The translations under genes and the position numbers were made by a program. Positions 46,428-58,088 of a stretch of 64,000 bases of DNA are shown here, in pieces. The stretch lies in assembly GCF_000471905.2 (NCBI RefSeq), contig NW_006499207.1:3233977-3297976 (forward strand), read 5' to 3'. Position 1 is the stretch's first letter; each line of letters begins with the position of its first letter. The notes below the pieces were generated by a model. That model made no database searches. It was not told the DNA's origin and saw only the letters and a program-made list of their open reading frames with translations. Source of the DNA: Amborella trichopoda (taxonomy: Eukaryota > Streptophyta > Magnoliopsida > Amborellales > Amborellaceae).

Positions 46428-47735
46428 TGTTTGAACGTATTTTTCAGCACTTTGGCCCCTGGTAGGAAGCAAGTCAATAAAGTCTACAAAACAGTGGAAA
46501 CTCCCGACATTCTCATAATGGCCCCAAGAATGGTCAAGATCGTCATCAGCACTTTAAAAGACCACCTGTCAAGTTTCATCGTAATAGAACATATTTAGGG
46601 CAAAGAACACAAAGAAACAATTTCAGCAAAATAGGTCTCTAGCACCTTGAAATGGACCCTGTAACTTAAGGCATACTTTTGTTGCTTCAAACAGCTATGG
46701 GACCACTGCCATTAGATCCGGAATGGTAGAAAAGCCCTATAGGTCAAGTTTTGGCTTAATCAGGCACTCCAAGACAACGTTATGGATAAAATACCGAAAA
46801 GGGGTAGGTCGAACACTATTACCGTGTGACCACCCTGCACTAAGACACCATTAAAGGTGGTTGTTTTCACAGTCATGGGAAGCCACTTTCGGGGCTTATA
46901 TCTCACTCGTTCTAAGTCAGATTGCTCCCAAATTTGGTGAGCGTGTTATCTCACCAAGAAGAACAATTCGATATGTGGTACGCCCCATGATGACACCCGA
47001 GCAGAGAAAAACTCAATGAAAGTCGCTGATCCATGAAGGAAGTTACAGAAAATTCTGCAGTAGCACACCTTGTTCGAGCAGCAAGATCACGACGTTCGCG
47101 TACCCGATCGACACGAAATCAATTACATTATTTGCTTGAGGTCCGAGGCGCTCTCTAGTCCGAACCTCGCGTATGATGAACGGTTGGATTTCACACACAA
47201 AGGAATCAAATTTGCTGTAAATTTCAGCTATCGGATGTCATGATTCCCGTAAAAAATGCAAGACAATAAAATCTTCATCCGAATATGAAATCGAGCTGTG
47301 ATTGTTGCAACATGATTATGATTATATGCTCAATGTGATTCGATGAAGAAATCATGAAGAGATATCAAGGAACGAGTACATAATCAATTCGAAGTTTTCA
47401 AGATTCATCTAAGATTCAAGTCTCATGATCATGGCTCAAAACATGATTCATGGCTCGAAGTTGGTATCAAAATGATCGCCATGCCGAGCCCTACAAGAAA
47501 ATAGTAATCATTCGATTAAACATACAATAGAATGACCTTAGGTCAACCACGAAAGATCACACCAGTTCTAGAGCAGTAGCAGGGACTGTTTTGAAACTCC
47601 ACACATTGTTAGGCAGGGCAAGGGTAAAACAATCATTTTACACCCATTTTTAGAATTTCTTTAAATTCGATTAAATTGTAATTATCTTCAATTCTAGGTC
47701 ATTTTCAGGTATACACCAATGTTTTAGCCCAATTT

Positions 47736-47743
47736 TATATAAA
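47736..47743 (+). promoter_or_regulatory. LTR TATA box (C copy 5)
   Basis: TATATAAACAAGGATTGCCTC, conserved with the other C LTRs. Confidence 0.7.
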
Positions 47744-48124
47744 CAAGGATTGCCTCATTGTACAAAGGACAGATTTGCTTGAGTTTGTGGGCATGTCTTG
47801 AAAAGATAGAGAGGAGAGAGAATAAAAGGGTTAGTACCCTTTGAGTAGGTAGCTTTCTCTCTCCTCCCTTCTTTCTCTCTCTTCTTCTCATCTCTATCTT
47901 TTTCTCTCTTTCCCTCGCTTCTTTTCATTTCTATCTCTCTCCTCTTCTTTTCATCATCATCTCTCTCTCCTCTCTTCTTGTCTCTATCTCTTTCTTTCTC
48001 TTCTTCTCATCTCTATCTCTATCTCTTTCTCTCTCTTCTTCTCATCTCTATCTCTCTCCTCTCTTCTCATCTTTATCCCTGTCTCTCTCTTCTTCTCATC
48101 TCTATCTCCATCTGTCGTCTTCTA

Positions 48125-48850
48125 ACTCAACCGGTGAAGCCTAGCGCCGGTTGGTTTTATGTTTCTTCTATCAGTTGGTGAAGCTTAGCGTCGATTGGTT
48201 TTCTCTCTCTTCTTCTATCTATCGATGAAGCCTAGCACCTGTTGGTTTTCTCTTTCTTTTGTCAGTCAGTAAAGTCTAGCCCCAATTGATTTTCACTCTC
48301 TTATTCTGTCAGTCGATGAAGCCTAACGTCGATTAGTTTTCTCTCTCTTCTTTTGTCAGTCCTTGAAGCTTAACGTCGACTGGTTTTGTCTCTCTTCTTC
48401 TGCCAGTCAATGAGGCCTAACACCGATTGGTTTTCTCTTTCCTCTGTCCGTCAGTGAAACCTAGCATCAACTGGTTTACTCTCTCTTATTCTATCAGTTG
48501 GTGAAACCTAACGCTGACTTGTTTTCTCTCTCCTCTAATGTCAGTTGGTGAAGCCTAGTATCAACTGGTTTTCTATCTCCTCTTTTGTTAGTATGTGAAG
48601 TCTAATGTTGACTTATTTTCTCTCTCCTCTTCTATCTATTAGCCGATGAAGCTTAGCACCAACTAGTTTTCTCTCTCCTATTCTGTCTGTCAGCTAGCAA
48701 AGCCTAACACCAACTGGTTTTCTCTCTCCTCTTCTATCGGTCGATGAAGCCCAGCATCGACAGGGTTTCTCTCTCCTCTTTTATCTGTCAGTCGAGGAAG
48801 CCTAATGCTAACTGAATTTCTCTCTCCTCTTCTATCACAGTCGGTAATGC
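48125..48850 (+). repeat. Hairpin-repeat array in C LTR copy 5 (longest)
   Basis: About 14 units. The best preserved unit is AACCGGTG (48129-48136), loop AAGCCTAG, CGCCGGTT (48145-48152): an 8-bp stem with one G-U pair. Spacers are TTTTCTCTCTCCTCTTCT-like. Confidence 0.8.
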
Positions 48851-49283
48851 TTAGCCCAGACTGCGCCTTCCTTCCCTCTCTCTCCTTTATCCTCTCGTCT
48901 TTCATACAATTCTCTTCCTTTCGTCTCCCTCCTTTCTTTCGCTTCTTCTCTTCTTATTCTTTCCTCATAGTCTCGATTCTGCTACTCCTTCATTCGATTA
49001 AGAAGGATTGAGGTTAACCTCTCACGGTAGTCCTATCATCTAGCAGTAATGTTGTTGTGCTAGGATTACTTAGCCCGCTTTTTTTCCACGAATGATTGAC
49101 CATCGTGCTTGACTAGTTGGTATTGGTAATGACGTTTAATAGTAATCTTGTGAGCTGGTCTTAGTTATCGAGCCCATTTTGCTACCATGTCAAGCTAACT
49201 ATCCATCAGCCTAGTCACTGATCGGATCCTATCGCTCAGTCGGATTCTTCTCTTCCCCATCTTTCTTCTCTTCTTCTTTTTAA

Positions 49284-49960
49284 ATGAATGCAAGAGTTGT
49301 ACCTGAATGTAGCTCTTTGTGATGGGATTCTACTGAACTCCTTCTCGCGTTAATCCATGACTTGGATGTTGAGCTATGCTTCAGTGAATCTGGAGCTCAC
49401 TGAACCCTGTTTTCTTCTTGGTTTCTCCGGCCGCCTTCCTTCTCAGAGCAAGAGGGGTTCTCGATCATGCCACAGTGTGTCCCATAGGTCAAAATGATGG
49501 GGCTGACGTGATCTGGAACATATCAACATTTGAGCTCTGTCTGGTTTCGGAGGAAGGTGACATGGGTTAGCAAAGTTATTGATAAAAAACATCATGGCAG
49601 TCCCCATTTCTTGGACTGGTTTAGTGAAGCCGCACCGCGTTATGGTAAAACCTATAAGTTGCGAGGCCCCATGAGCGTAGACCCCTCTAGGGAGGTCCGA
49701 TTGAGCCCAAATTTGGTTCTTAGGGGTTTTTCGACGTTTTGAGCACAATGGCAGTGCTCTGGTTCCTTGTTGCAACGACTAGCATGGAGCTACAGTAAAA
49801 GTCCTTCTTTGGTGTGAAGGAGCTGCACCTAGGTCACCAGGCTGGAGGCTTTATTTTTGGCCCAATCCTGTTCTATGGGTGTTTCATGAACTCGCATGAC
49901 CAGACTGTCGCTGACTCTCTCCTTAGTCACCTGGGCTCATGCAAGTATGTCAAAAATGAC
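49284..49960 (-). repeat. LTR fragment in reverse orientation, family unresolved
   Basis: Read on the minus strand it has U3-like phrases (GGGCTCAATCGGACCTCC, AACCCCTAAGAACC) that also occur forward at 51550-51600. Weak similarity to the GGTCAAGTTTTGGCTTAATCGGGCACTCC segment of the C and D LTRs suggests a more distant relative. No coding content seen. Confidence 0.5.
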
Positions 49961-50640
49961 ATATAACATGCATAGCCTCGCTCTGTGCTGCAAGACCCTA
50001 AACTGCATAGCTTCGGCCCTAATCGCATGACCTCAAACTGCAAGGTAATCGTCCAAGCTATATGACGTCTAAACTGTCAGCACACGTCCTTGTTACATGA
50101 TGCCAAACTTCTTCTCGCAATGGTCCAAGCTATAGGACTCTAAACTATAGCACACATCCTGGTGGCATGACGTTGAACTACATAACACATGGTCTCGAAG
50201 GAAGGACTTTAAAATTGGCTCCATTAGGTCTCGGTGGATGACCTTAAAATACATCAATTCAACGGTTATGGCAGCATGAACTTAAACATGCCTCCCCATG
50301 GTCACGGTGACATGACCTTAAAATTGCCTCCTCAAAAAGATGGACAAGACGAAAGCTCACGAGGGCATCATGGGTAAACGAATCAAAAGGAAAAAAAAGA
50401 AAAGAAAAAGAGAAGGAGAAATGATGGACATGGTGTACACCTCAAAAGCCACCACGAGCAAAATATGTCAAAAAAAAGAAAAGAAAAAAAAAGGGAAGGA
50501 CGACCATAGTAAAAACCCACAAAGGCACTAAGGGAAAAACAAGTCAAAATAATGGGAGTATGATGAATACCCTTTGGGGCACCCATGCTCAAAATAAAAA
50601 CGCGGTGATCCTATTCTATAGATCATCACAAATAAAGTGT
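49960..50640 (+). repeat. 24-bp repeat block and A-rich 3' module related to C internal region
   Basis: At 49980-50335 it has CATGACCTCAAACTGC-type repeats like 12720-13600. At 50335-50600 an A/G-rich segment with GACATGGTGTACACC and CATCATGGGTAAA corresponds to the start of the C 3' module. It is probably a remnant of another coding-free C-type internal region. Confidence 0.6.
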
Positions 50641-51330
50641 TATGGTCTTATGTCCTCGTAGCATGACGTTAAATACCCGACGCCCAGTTCATGTGCATGA
50701 TTATAAACTGCTTCCCATTTCTACATATCTCGATAGGGATGTCGCGTGACACCTTGCTACATATAGCCCTTATCATGTCCCTCTTCAGAACATCCCCAAT
50801 CGAAGAACACCATCACTCCAAGGCGTCCTCCCCAATTGAGGAGTACCACAGTTCCGACTATGTGGCTTCAAAGCATGCAATTACCTCTCGATAATGTCAT
50901 ATCCCTAGTGAAAAAGTGCCATCCCTCCAAGTGCAATCTCCCCAAGGGAGACGTACCATGATTCCAACGGTGTGTCCTTAAAGCATGCAACTGCCTCTTT
51001 GCGTGATGTAGCAATATTCGCAATTGAGGTGTAACATAGTTCTGACTATGTGACTACAGGTCATGCCCCCGCCTCTTCATAAGCACTCCCAAATGGAGAA
51101 GCACCATCATTCCAACATCCTCAATAAAATATCATTGTCAATCCAAATTCAATGCCACAAAATGATTTCCTTAAAAGAGGTGTACCACAGTTTCGATTGT
51201 GTGACTACAGACCATGCCATTGCCTATGCACAAACCTTTAAAGCATGTAACTGCCCTTTTACGCAAAGCAATATCCCCAAAAGAGGAATAGCATAATCTC
51301 AACTGCGTGGTTCGAAACCATGTTTTTCAC
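50640..51330 (+). repeat. Degenerate repeat of about 100-130 bp
   Basis: Recurring order: TCCCCAAxxGAGGxGTACCA, ATTCCGACTATGTGGCT, AAAGCATGCAACTGCCTC. About five or six units. Similar in style to the 12340-12720 block. No gene seen. Confidence 0.6.
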
Positions 51331-51603
51331 CTTGTTGTACGTCTCTTCATCCTTGATGCAAATAAGGAGAGAGCGAGTGATGTCTTAGTCTTGCTGGTAC
51401 CCAAGACACCACCAGACCAAGGGAACACTGCAGAATAAGCCTAGCATTAGACAACCTTGGAAAAAGTACATCACTCCACAAAGAGACCATGCAACTAGAG
51501 TCAAGAGTTAGGGGCTTCAAAACAGTACCAAACCACTGTTGTTGCATCCAGAACGTCAAAAAATCCCTAGGAACCAAAATTGGGCTCAATCGGACCTCCT
51601 AGG
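51331..51603 (+). repeat. Forward fragment of the unresolved LTR family
   Basis: It contains GGGGCTTCAAAACAGTACC and ends GGGCTCAATCGGACCTCCTAGG. It is an inverted counterpart of about 49697-49800 and is cut by the family E LTR at 51604. Confidence 0.5.
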
Positions 51604-51879
51604 TGTAGACACCCCATTTTTAATGCAAAAAATTTATGGTTTCCTGAATCCTTAGGACCACATTATCCTAGTATACCCAAAATTCGTAGCCCACACAGCC
51701 TATCCTGTGACTCAGAACCAATCTGCCTACCCAGAACCCTATAGACGCCCTGTTTTACCAAAAATATCAATAAAAATAGTAAAAAAATCTTTTTTGAGCC
51801 GAAGTTTCTCTGAGTGCTTCACAAGAGGCCGAAATACACACTAAAATCAACAAAATTAAGTTTTTGTCAGATTTGATCT

Positions 51880-52100
51880 GGGTGACCCTGGCAGTGTCGC
51901 CTAGCCCAGATTGGGCAACACCATTGATGTCGCCCAACTATGGGCAACATGCTAATGTTGCCCGGGTGACACTGCTAGTGTCGCCCAACCCCTTTTGGCC
52001 CAAAACAAAAACTTTTCTTTTGTGGGTCGATTTTTTTCCCCTTTGTGATGATTTTAAGCATTTTTTTTGGGTGACACCACTGGTATCGCCTAAATACGGA
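51880..52100 (+). repeat. GGGCGACA hairpin repeats in E LTR
   Basis: Five or so units; the clearest is GGGTGACA (51964-51971), loop CTGCTAG, TGTCGCCC (51979-51986). The same hairpin recurs outside the LTR at 55735-55800 and 56093-56165. Confidence 0.75.
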
Positions 52101-53059
52101 TCCCCAAAATTGTAATTTTTACCTGAAGGATCTGTTGGTTATGGAAATTTGCTTGTCACGACCCCGCCCCCGACCACCATACCTTAAGCAGCAATGGGCG
52201 ATCGAGCATGGGTTGGTGATTCAATTTAACATTTTTCACTCAGGTAGGAGTGGACTCAACCCCCTTATATTCGAAAATCGAGCAAACCATGGAAGAGAGC
52301 TAAAGCGACAAGTTTAAGTACCAGAAGAGCAAGGAAAAGGTCCACACACAAAAATTCATAATATAAAAATCTTCCAAAATATTACATTCAGTTCGGGGCT
52401 TTTAGGCCCAATAATACACATATCCACCAAGAAGAAAACAAAACTAGGGCAGAACAGCCTAGACATAGACAAGGTCTAGGTACGTTCTTTAAGAACACTA
52501 ACTTTGTCTTTCAGCCACCAAACATGAACTTCAAGCCCTGTACCTGCTGCTATCAATCTACAAGGAGAGTAGGAATAATGGGATGACCTATACAGCCTAA
52601 TAAGCAGGTCTAGTGTTATGAATCTGTGGTGGTTTTATCCATTTGTGACAACAGAATAGTTTATCAGTATGAAGTCATAATTTAGCATAAATGCATATCA
52701 AGTCAAGATAGCGAATATGAACATGTCATTTAAACAACAGTCATCACTAAATCAGTGTGATCAAAGACTTTAATTAATGAAATCAGAAATCATTCTATCA
52801 TTATAATGTTAAACATTCCTTATAAAGAAATTCAATCATTACCCACGCACTCCCTAAATCATCTACTCCCGCAATAGAGACCCTCTCCATCAAGATAAGC
52901 CAATCCCATTGCTTAGGACCTTTACCATCGCACAAGAGGGAGGGTAATGACAAGTGGAGTATCGACTTCGTAATACCCTCAACACACTCACACAGTCCCC
53001 AACGCGCATTGGTGTTTCGATCGGCCCTTACCTTACAAGCCATCAATCACATATCATTT

Positions 53060-53375
53060 CATAAATCTAGGGGATATGTCGGCATCTCTTTCTTTACTAC
53101 CGATGAGTGTCTCATCGTGTAACAGGCAATATCATAGCAGCATCCACTACTGGTAAGTGTCCCACCGAGTAGTGGCCAATATCAATATAAACAGTGGTCA
53201 TTCATCAGATCATCATCACAACATCCACTACTGGTGAGTGTCCCACCGCCTAGTGGTCAATAACAATATAAGCAGTGACCATTCATCGCATCATCATAAC
53301 AGTATCCACTACCGGTAAGTGTCCCACTGTGTAGTGGTCAATAACAATATAAGCAGTGGCCATTCATTGCCTCAT
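53060..53375 (-). repeat. 81-82 bp tandem array inside the reversed solo LTR
   Basis: Units start CATCCACTAC at 53141, 53222 and 53303, with a partial fourth. Each holds CCACTAC and TAGTGG as an imperfect hairpin. In elements A and B the same motif (CCACTACACAGTGG) is single copy at about 4346 and 11343, so it has been amplified only here. Confidence 0.85.
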
Positions 53376-54639
53376 AATAGATGAATCATATTTCATCATA
53401 ACTTCATTGTATTTCGTAAAAGACATGAATTTCATAAGCTATCACAAAGCATTTATGCATAAGCTTTCTCAGTATAATTTGGCAATTATTGTTAATTCAT
53501 TTCATCATTATTGTGCTCGTGGCCCTTTTTCTCGTAAAGTACAGTTTGCATGACATCATTCACATATCTTTATGGAATTCCCATGGGATTTATCATATGG
53601 CATTGACATTTATCATATATCAAGATAACTTAGCGTCGCATGGTCATACAATGATGCAGTGACAAGTAATAGTGACATGCCCCTCTTAGCGAGGGTGTAG
53701 CTCTCGATGTAGGGGGATTTTAGGATGCCTCAAACATGAAACCTTGAGCTACTACACATTTCTTTACAAAAATAGTGATTTGAAGAAATTTGAGTGCCGT
53801 TTGATGGGTCAATAACTCAATATAAAGTGAGCCTTAGTTGCTGGAAATTTCCCTGCAACTGTGAACACTATCATGCCTCGACATTTTGCGCCACATCTTT
53901 TTGTCCATGCAAAAAATTATAGGACAAAAAATGTAAACTTGGAGTATACACACATGTCTTTCATTTGGGACCGATTTGGTCCTATTTGGACACCGTTTGA
54001 TCATCGAACATATAGATGCAAAAACATTCACAGTTATGGAAATTCACATTCTCAAGTTAATATACATTTAAAGAACACCTAATATTTCCTAGCTAAGCTA
54101 CACTTTGGGCTTGGAACCTTATTCGTGATAAGGAGTCTCACAATGAGCGATTTCATGAGTTTTCATAAATAAAAAGATCAAACATGTGGTAGACACAGTC
54201 ATGGCATTGAGAATCATAAACAGAAACTTCAACCTCATGTTAACCCATTAGTTCTTCACATTTTCCTTTATATCATCAAATCCATTTCAACATTTTTACA
54301 ACACTCATGGATGCATAAAGCTAAACCCATTTACCTTGACTTTGCTTGGTGTGATAAATCCCCACTCTTGGCCTTCATGGGCATTCCTTGGCTTCACCAG
54401 TGGGCTGTCTTGAAGGGGCAACAGTGAACTTCATGAGGGAGGGAAAAGTTGAGAAAAATGAAAGAGACTCATGTTTCCCATGGCTTAAAGGAGAGGGTGG
54501 TTGGAAAATACTGTGGCTGATGCAATCACTCATTGCTTTGACATGTACGGGGTGGCTCTGACATGTATAGAGGCTGCACATTTGACTAAGACACTCCTGG
54601 TGCTGCACTATCAAACATCCAACTAGAGCTGCTCTCTTC

Positions 54640-54860
54640 TGTTCCAACCAGCGCTGTTCCAACCGCCGTGCTACTCTGTTCTCATCCAACCGGCGCTGCT
54701 CCAACTGGCGCTACTCTCCTCTTATCCCACTGGCGCTGCTTCAACCGGGGCTGCTCCACCTGGCGCTACTCTCTTCTTATCCCACTAGCACTGCTCCAAC
54801 CAGTGCTACTCTCTTCTTATCCAACCAGCACTGCTCCAACCAGCGCTATTCCACCCTGCG
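54640..54860 (-). repeat. GCGCCGGTTG repeats at the left end of the reversed solo LTR
   Basis: About ten units of CAACCGGCGCTGCTCC and CACTGGCGCTACTCTC on the plus strand. They correspond to the 32-bp and related arrays at the LTR starts of elements A and B. Confidence 0.75.
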
Positions 54861-55597
54861 CTGCTTTCTAAACACGTGCGGCAATGCCTCAGACGACAAT
54901 ACTCCATATGCCTTTCACGCGAGACAACAATCCTTGTGCCTTCTCGCTTGACATTGCATCTCTCTTTTCACACGGTGATACTGGCTTGGGAGAAAATTTT
55001 GGCCCATACAATGCCCTAGCCAATAGATCCTTGGACTTTATAAACTCTTTTTTGTGGCCATAGGAGACAAAGACTACTTCAGAGTAACACAAACGTTTAG
55101 CTAGGAGAAAGATTGAAAACCATAATTCTAACCCTAAGCCTGAAAAACCTTAGATCATCAGGGCCCAACAACTCTAGTTCTAAATCATTCTTAGGGCATA
55201 ACAAACCTTTGAAATCAGAGATCTGCTGCTCAACATCCGAATCAGAGTGGCAAAGAGGACGCTGGGTCTAATACGGGCGAACCCTTGAAGGCTTGTGAGT
55301 CCCGGGCTATCCGGCCCGGTTTGGTATTGTTTCTTCCCCTTTATTTCTTGTTCTTCTAATTTTTTTAAGTTTATTTTGAGTTCTTTTGATTAATTTTCTT
55401 TAAAATTATGTTTTGACAATTTGGATCATGCTTGCTCTGCCACAGATCTGAGAGTGGATCTGCTCGTTTCCAGGCAGATCTGACCTCAGATCTGAATTCA
55501 ATTTGTCCCACTTTCTTTATCACATTATTATCAGTTTAAGGTGTCAAGATCTGAAAGATCTTCGTCGGAAGATCTATCCGATTTTCATCGTAAACAG

Positions 55598-55617
55598 TTT
55601 GGCGCCCACCGTGGGCC
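55598..55617 (+). promoter_or_regulatory. Primer-binding site of E element
   Basis: TTTGGCGCCCACCGTGGGCC, the well-known primer site that follows the LTR of many plant Tat-lineage elements. Confidence 0.88.
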
Positions 55618-56797
55618 ATTTCGAGCTTTATCCAAGAAGCAAAACACGAGTTTTATTCACTATTTTTACTGATTTCAGTCATAAAGAAGTCCTAAAAACT
55701 GGCTGTGACTAGGACCTAGGGTTTCAATGCTACGAAACCTTGTCTGTCTTGGGTGACACCACCAGTGCCGCCCAGATCCAGGGCGACACTCCCCGTGTAG
55801 CCCAAATTTATATGTTTCAGAATCTTCTAAAACTTTGCAATATTATTGTAAGGATTCTCTTGTGACTTCTCAAAAAATTCCAAATCAAAATAAAATTTTT
55901 AAAAATACAAAACAAATATTTTACTTAATATAGGTCTGTTCTATCTACACTTTTATGTTTTACTTTATTTTAATTTATTTCATCATAAATATTGTTTTCC
56001 CTTCTTCTGAAAGTTTACTGTAACATTAATGCATCAAAATTCATAAGAAAAAAATAAAACAAAAATAACAAATAATAATTTTTTTCATCGACAACAGCAG
56101 TGTCGCCCAGCTTGTAGGGACGACACCACCAGTGCCGCCTGGGCGACACCACCAGTGTTGCCCATATTTAGAGGTTCCAAACAAATTCTGGGAACCCACA
56201 TTCCTCTTCCATAGACCTTTGGCTTCTTGTTCACTAATATTTGGCTTAAAACCAATTTTTTTTAAAAAAAAAATTATTTTACTTTAGATAGGTCAGTTCT
56301 GTTCTTAGCTTTTTTATTTTATTTTAGTCGGTTAATTTCGACTGAAATCATGTTTTCCCTGCTTTCATTATGCTTAGTTTAATTTTTTTTAATAAAATTT
56401 AAAAATATAAAAAAATAAAAAATATATATATTGAGGATTACTTGCACCCTCCTTGAACTATGTCCATTTCAAATCACCCTCGACTCGAGCCGTGCTAAAC
56501 TTAACACAGACTGTGCTTGGTTTCACTATCTTGACTGTACCTTCTTAGGGGTTTCTTACCCCTCCATTTGTATAGTGCTTCTAGCGAGCTTCACCTCGAA
56601 GTGCGCATCACTAAGCACGATTAGTGCCAAGCGCTCGCTTTACTTCTTCAATGCATTGTGTGCTTGGAAATTATTTTTGATTGGATGCTTCTTGACACAC
56701 TCCAGTACGTATCGGACCCGGAATGCTCAGGAAACCAACAAACCATTAATTCGAAAACCCTCAAAATCAGTGTTAATGGTGTGAGGGGAACCTAGCT
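55618..56797 (+). mobile_element. 5' internal remnant of E element
   Basis: Leader sequence after the primer site. From about 55735 to 56440 an AT-rich unit of about 360 bp occurs twice (TAGGTCTGTTCTATCT at 55932 and TAGGTCAGTTCTGTTC at 56289), each preceded by the GGGCGACA hairpins. At 56440-56790 there is a moderately GC-rich stretch that I cannot assign. Gag is not recognised before the D LTR fragment begins at about 56798. Confidence 0.6.
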
Positions 56798-58088
56798 TTA
56801 CACACACAAGAGAGAGTTTTCACTTAATACAAGTTTCTCTTTCTTACCATTGTGGTGTCACGTTTGAGAGAGAGAGTGAGATGAGATAAAATTTTTGACC
56901 AGTACCCCTAGGGTTGAGGTAAACCTTCTCTCTTCTTTTTCTTTTCTTCTTCTCTCTCTCTCTCTTCTCCCCTCTTTTCTCCCTCTTCTTCGCCTGAGTT
57001 CCATGCAGAGGTTGTGCACGGCAGTGGCAATGTCGTGCATGCCTCTCCCTTGGTCCCACAGGTTGTGCACGAGTCTCCCTCCCTTTCTATTTGTCTGACT
57101 CTTTCTTCCAGTGAAGTCTATAGAAGGGCGCTGCCTATCGCCGCCCACAGACGGAGCTGTGACATCTCGGTAAAGAACCCAGATGGCGAAGCACGTTGTC
57201 TCCTGCAAGGGTCTTCCTCTAGTGTGCTTGTAACGACGATAGCGAGAACTATCGCTGCCTGCTAAAGGCTTTGGCAACACCTATCGCCGTCCACGAGCCT
57301 CCTCCGGGTGCCCGACGCTCGTCGTTGTTCTCCCTACGTCCTGCACCTATTGTCGTGTGACCTAGTGAGACCTAGGAGAAACTATCGTCGTTTGACTCGT
57401 CCAGAGCTGGCGCCGTCCACAAGGGATGTGTCATCTCCTTGCATTGCCCACGATAATGCCTATTGACGTCCGGGTTTCCCCTTCTCTTTGTCGCCTCGTT
57501 CTCTCCTCTTCACCTCTTTCTCCTCTCACTTGATTGAGGGTAAACCTAGCCTTTCACTGACGTGCCGACCTGGGTTTTGAGTAGTATTGCCACCGTGCTA
57601 GTCCTAAGAATCATACCCATCTTCCTACCACTCCAAGTCGGTAATTTTTGGTTGTCATGCTAGTCACACCCCCACGTCAAGCTCTCTTCTCATTTCTATC
57701 TTTCATCGAACTATGCACTTGATCGCCTTCTCATGTGAACGTGAATTGCCCTAAGATAAGGGAGGGTCCCTTCGACCCACTTGTGTTACAAATTAACCAT
57801 AGAAGTGTTGTTCAGAAAATACGAGAGGATTACAAGTTAAGGGGAGCGATTCCGAACCAGCTCAAGCAGCTGGGGGGCTTTCTTTATTATCTAAGAAGGC
57901 GTCCATGTGAGCCAGCCCGAGTAAGTCCTGAACCCACCTAAAATTCCTCTCTCATTGGTTGGTATACTTGCCTTTGCCCTCTAGCAAGGTTCCGAGAGAG
58001 CGATCTCAAATCCCGAGTTCACTAGAAACCCGAGACATGTGCCGTCAGATCACCTAGATTCGGAGGGCAAGATCGAGGCACCTAACCA
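56798..58088 (+). repeat. Family D LTR fragment (copy 3), U5 side only
   Basis: It corresponds to about 35471-36821 of D copy 2: AGAGAGTTTTCACTTAATAC, CT block, GTGCATGCCTCTCCC, AACACCTATCGCCGTCCACG, and the right end CCTAACCA at 58088. The U3 and TATA are missing. It joins protease sequence directly without a primer site or gag, so a deletion is present at 58088 as well. Confidence 0.82.

Larger units (their letters stand above)
40505..49283 (+). mobile_element. Deletion-derived C element with two LTRs (Tat/Ogre lineage)
   Basis: LTR 40505-43499, primer site 43500-43518, pre-gag and gag N-terminal relics to about 45290, then a jump into the 3' untranslated module (45305-46427) and LTR 46428-49283. 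The rest of gag and all of pol are gone, so it is a non-autonomous derivative intermediate between a full element and the coding-free C units at 12335-19973. The right LTR lacks its last 400 bp or so, therefore a target duplication cannot be tested. It interrupts the D element at 40504. Confidence 0.85.
46428..49283 (+). repeat. Family C LTR copy 5, right end missing
   Basis: It begins TGTTTGAACGTATTTTTCAG. TATATAAA at 47736-47743, CT tract (47850-48115), long hairpin array (48125-48850), then the conserved segment, breaking off after CTTCTTCTTTTT at about 49283 where other copies continue for another 400 bp. Confidence 0.88.
52154..54870 (-). repeat. Solo Tekay-type LTR, reversed (related to element B)
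   Basis: The plus strand starts TGTCACGACCCCGCCCCC, the complement of GGGGTCGTGACA that ends the B LTRs. On the minus strand it follows B closely (GGGGA.TGTGTG.GTG, CTTGTCATTACCCTCCCTC, GGATTGGCTTA) and ends with GCGCCGGTTGGA-type repeats (plus 54640-54860). No internal region. The left boundary in this list is firm (flank TTGCT at 52149-52153), the right boundary is approximate and I found no convincing matching duplication. Confidence 0.78.
51604..55596 (+). repeat. Family E (Tat-type) LTR, split by a reversed solo LTR
   Basis: It begins TGTAGACACCCCATTTTTAA, the usual start of many plant Tat LTRs, and ends CGTAAACA at 55596 before a Tat primer site. The left part (51604-52153) has hairpin repeats of GGGTGACACxxx and TGTCGCCC; the right part (about 54900-55596) has TTTATAAACTC at about 55036 and the U5. 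The insertion 52154 to about 54870 separates them. The matching 3' LTR is not in the window. Confidence 0.8.

Noticed and set aside
54531..54537. CATTGCT as right end and target duplication for the reversed solo LTR (matching TTGCT at 52149)
   Set aside because: Sequence beyond it (54640-54860) still belongs to the LTR by its GCGCCGGTTG repeats, so the match is probably chance.
56431..56784. A 117-codon plus-strand frame after the E leader
   Set aside because: No family recognised, no repeat of it elsewhere in the window, ordinary length for chance in this composition. It is left as unassigned sequence in the E remnant.
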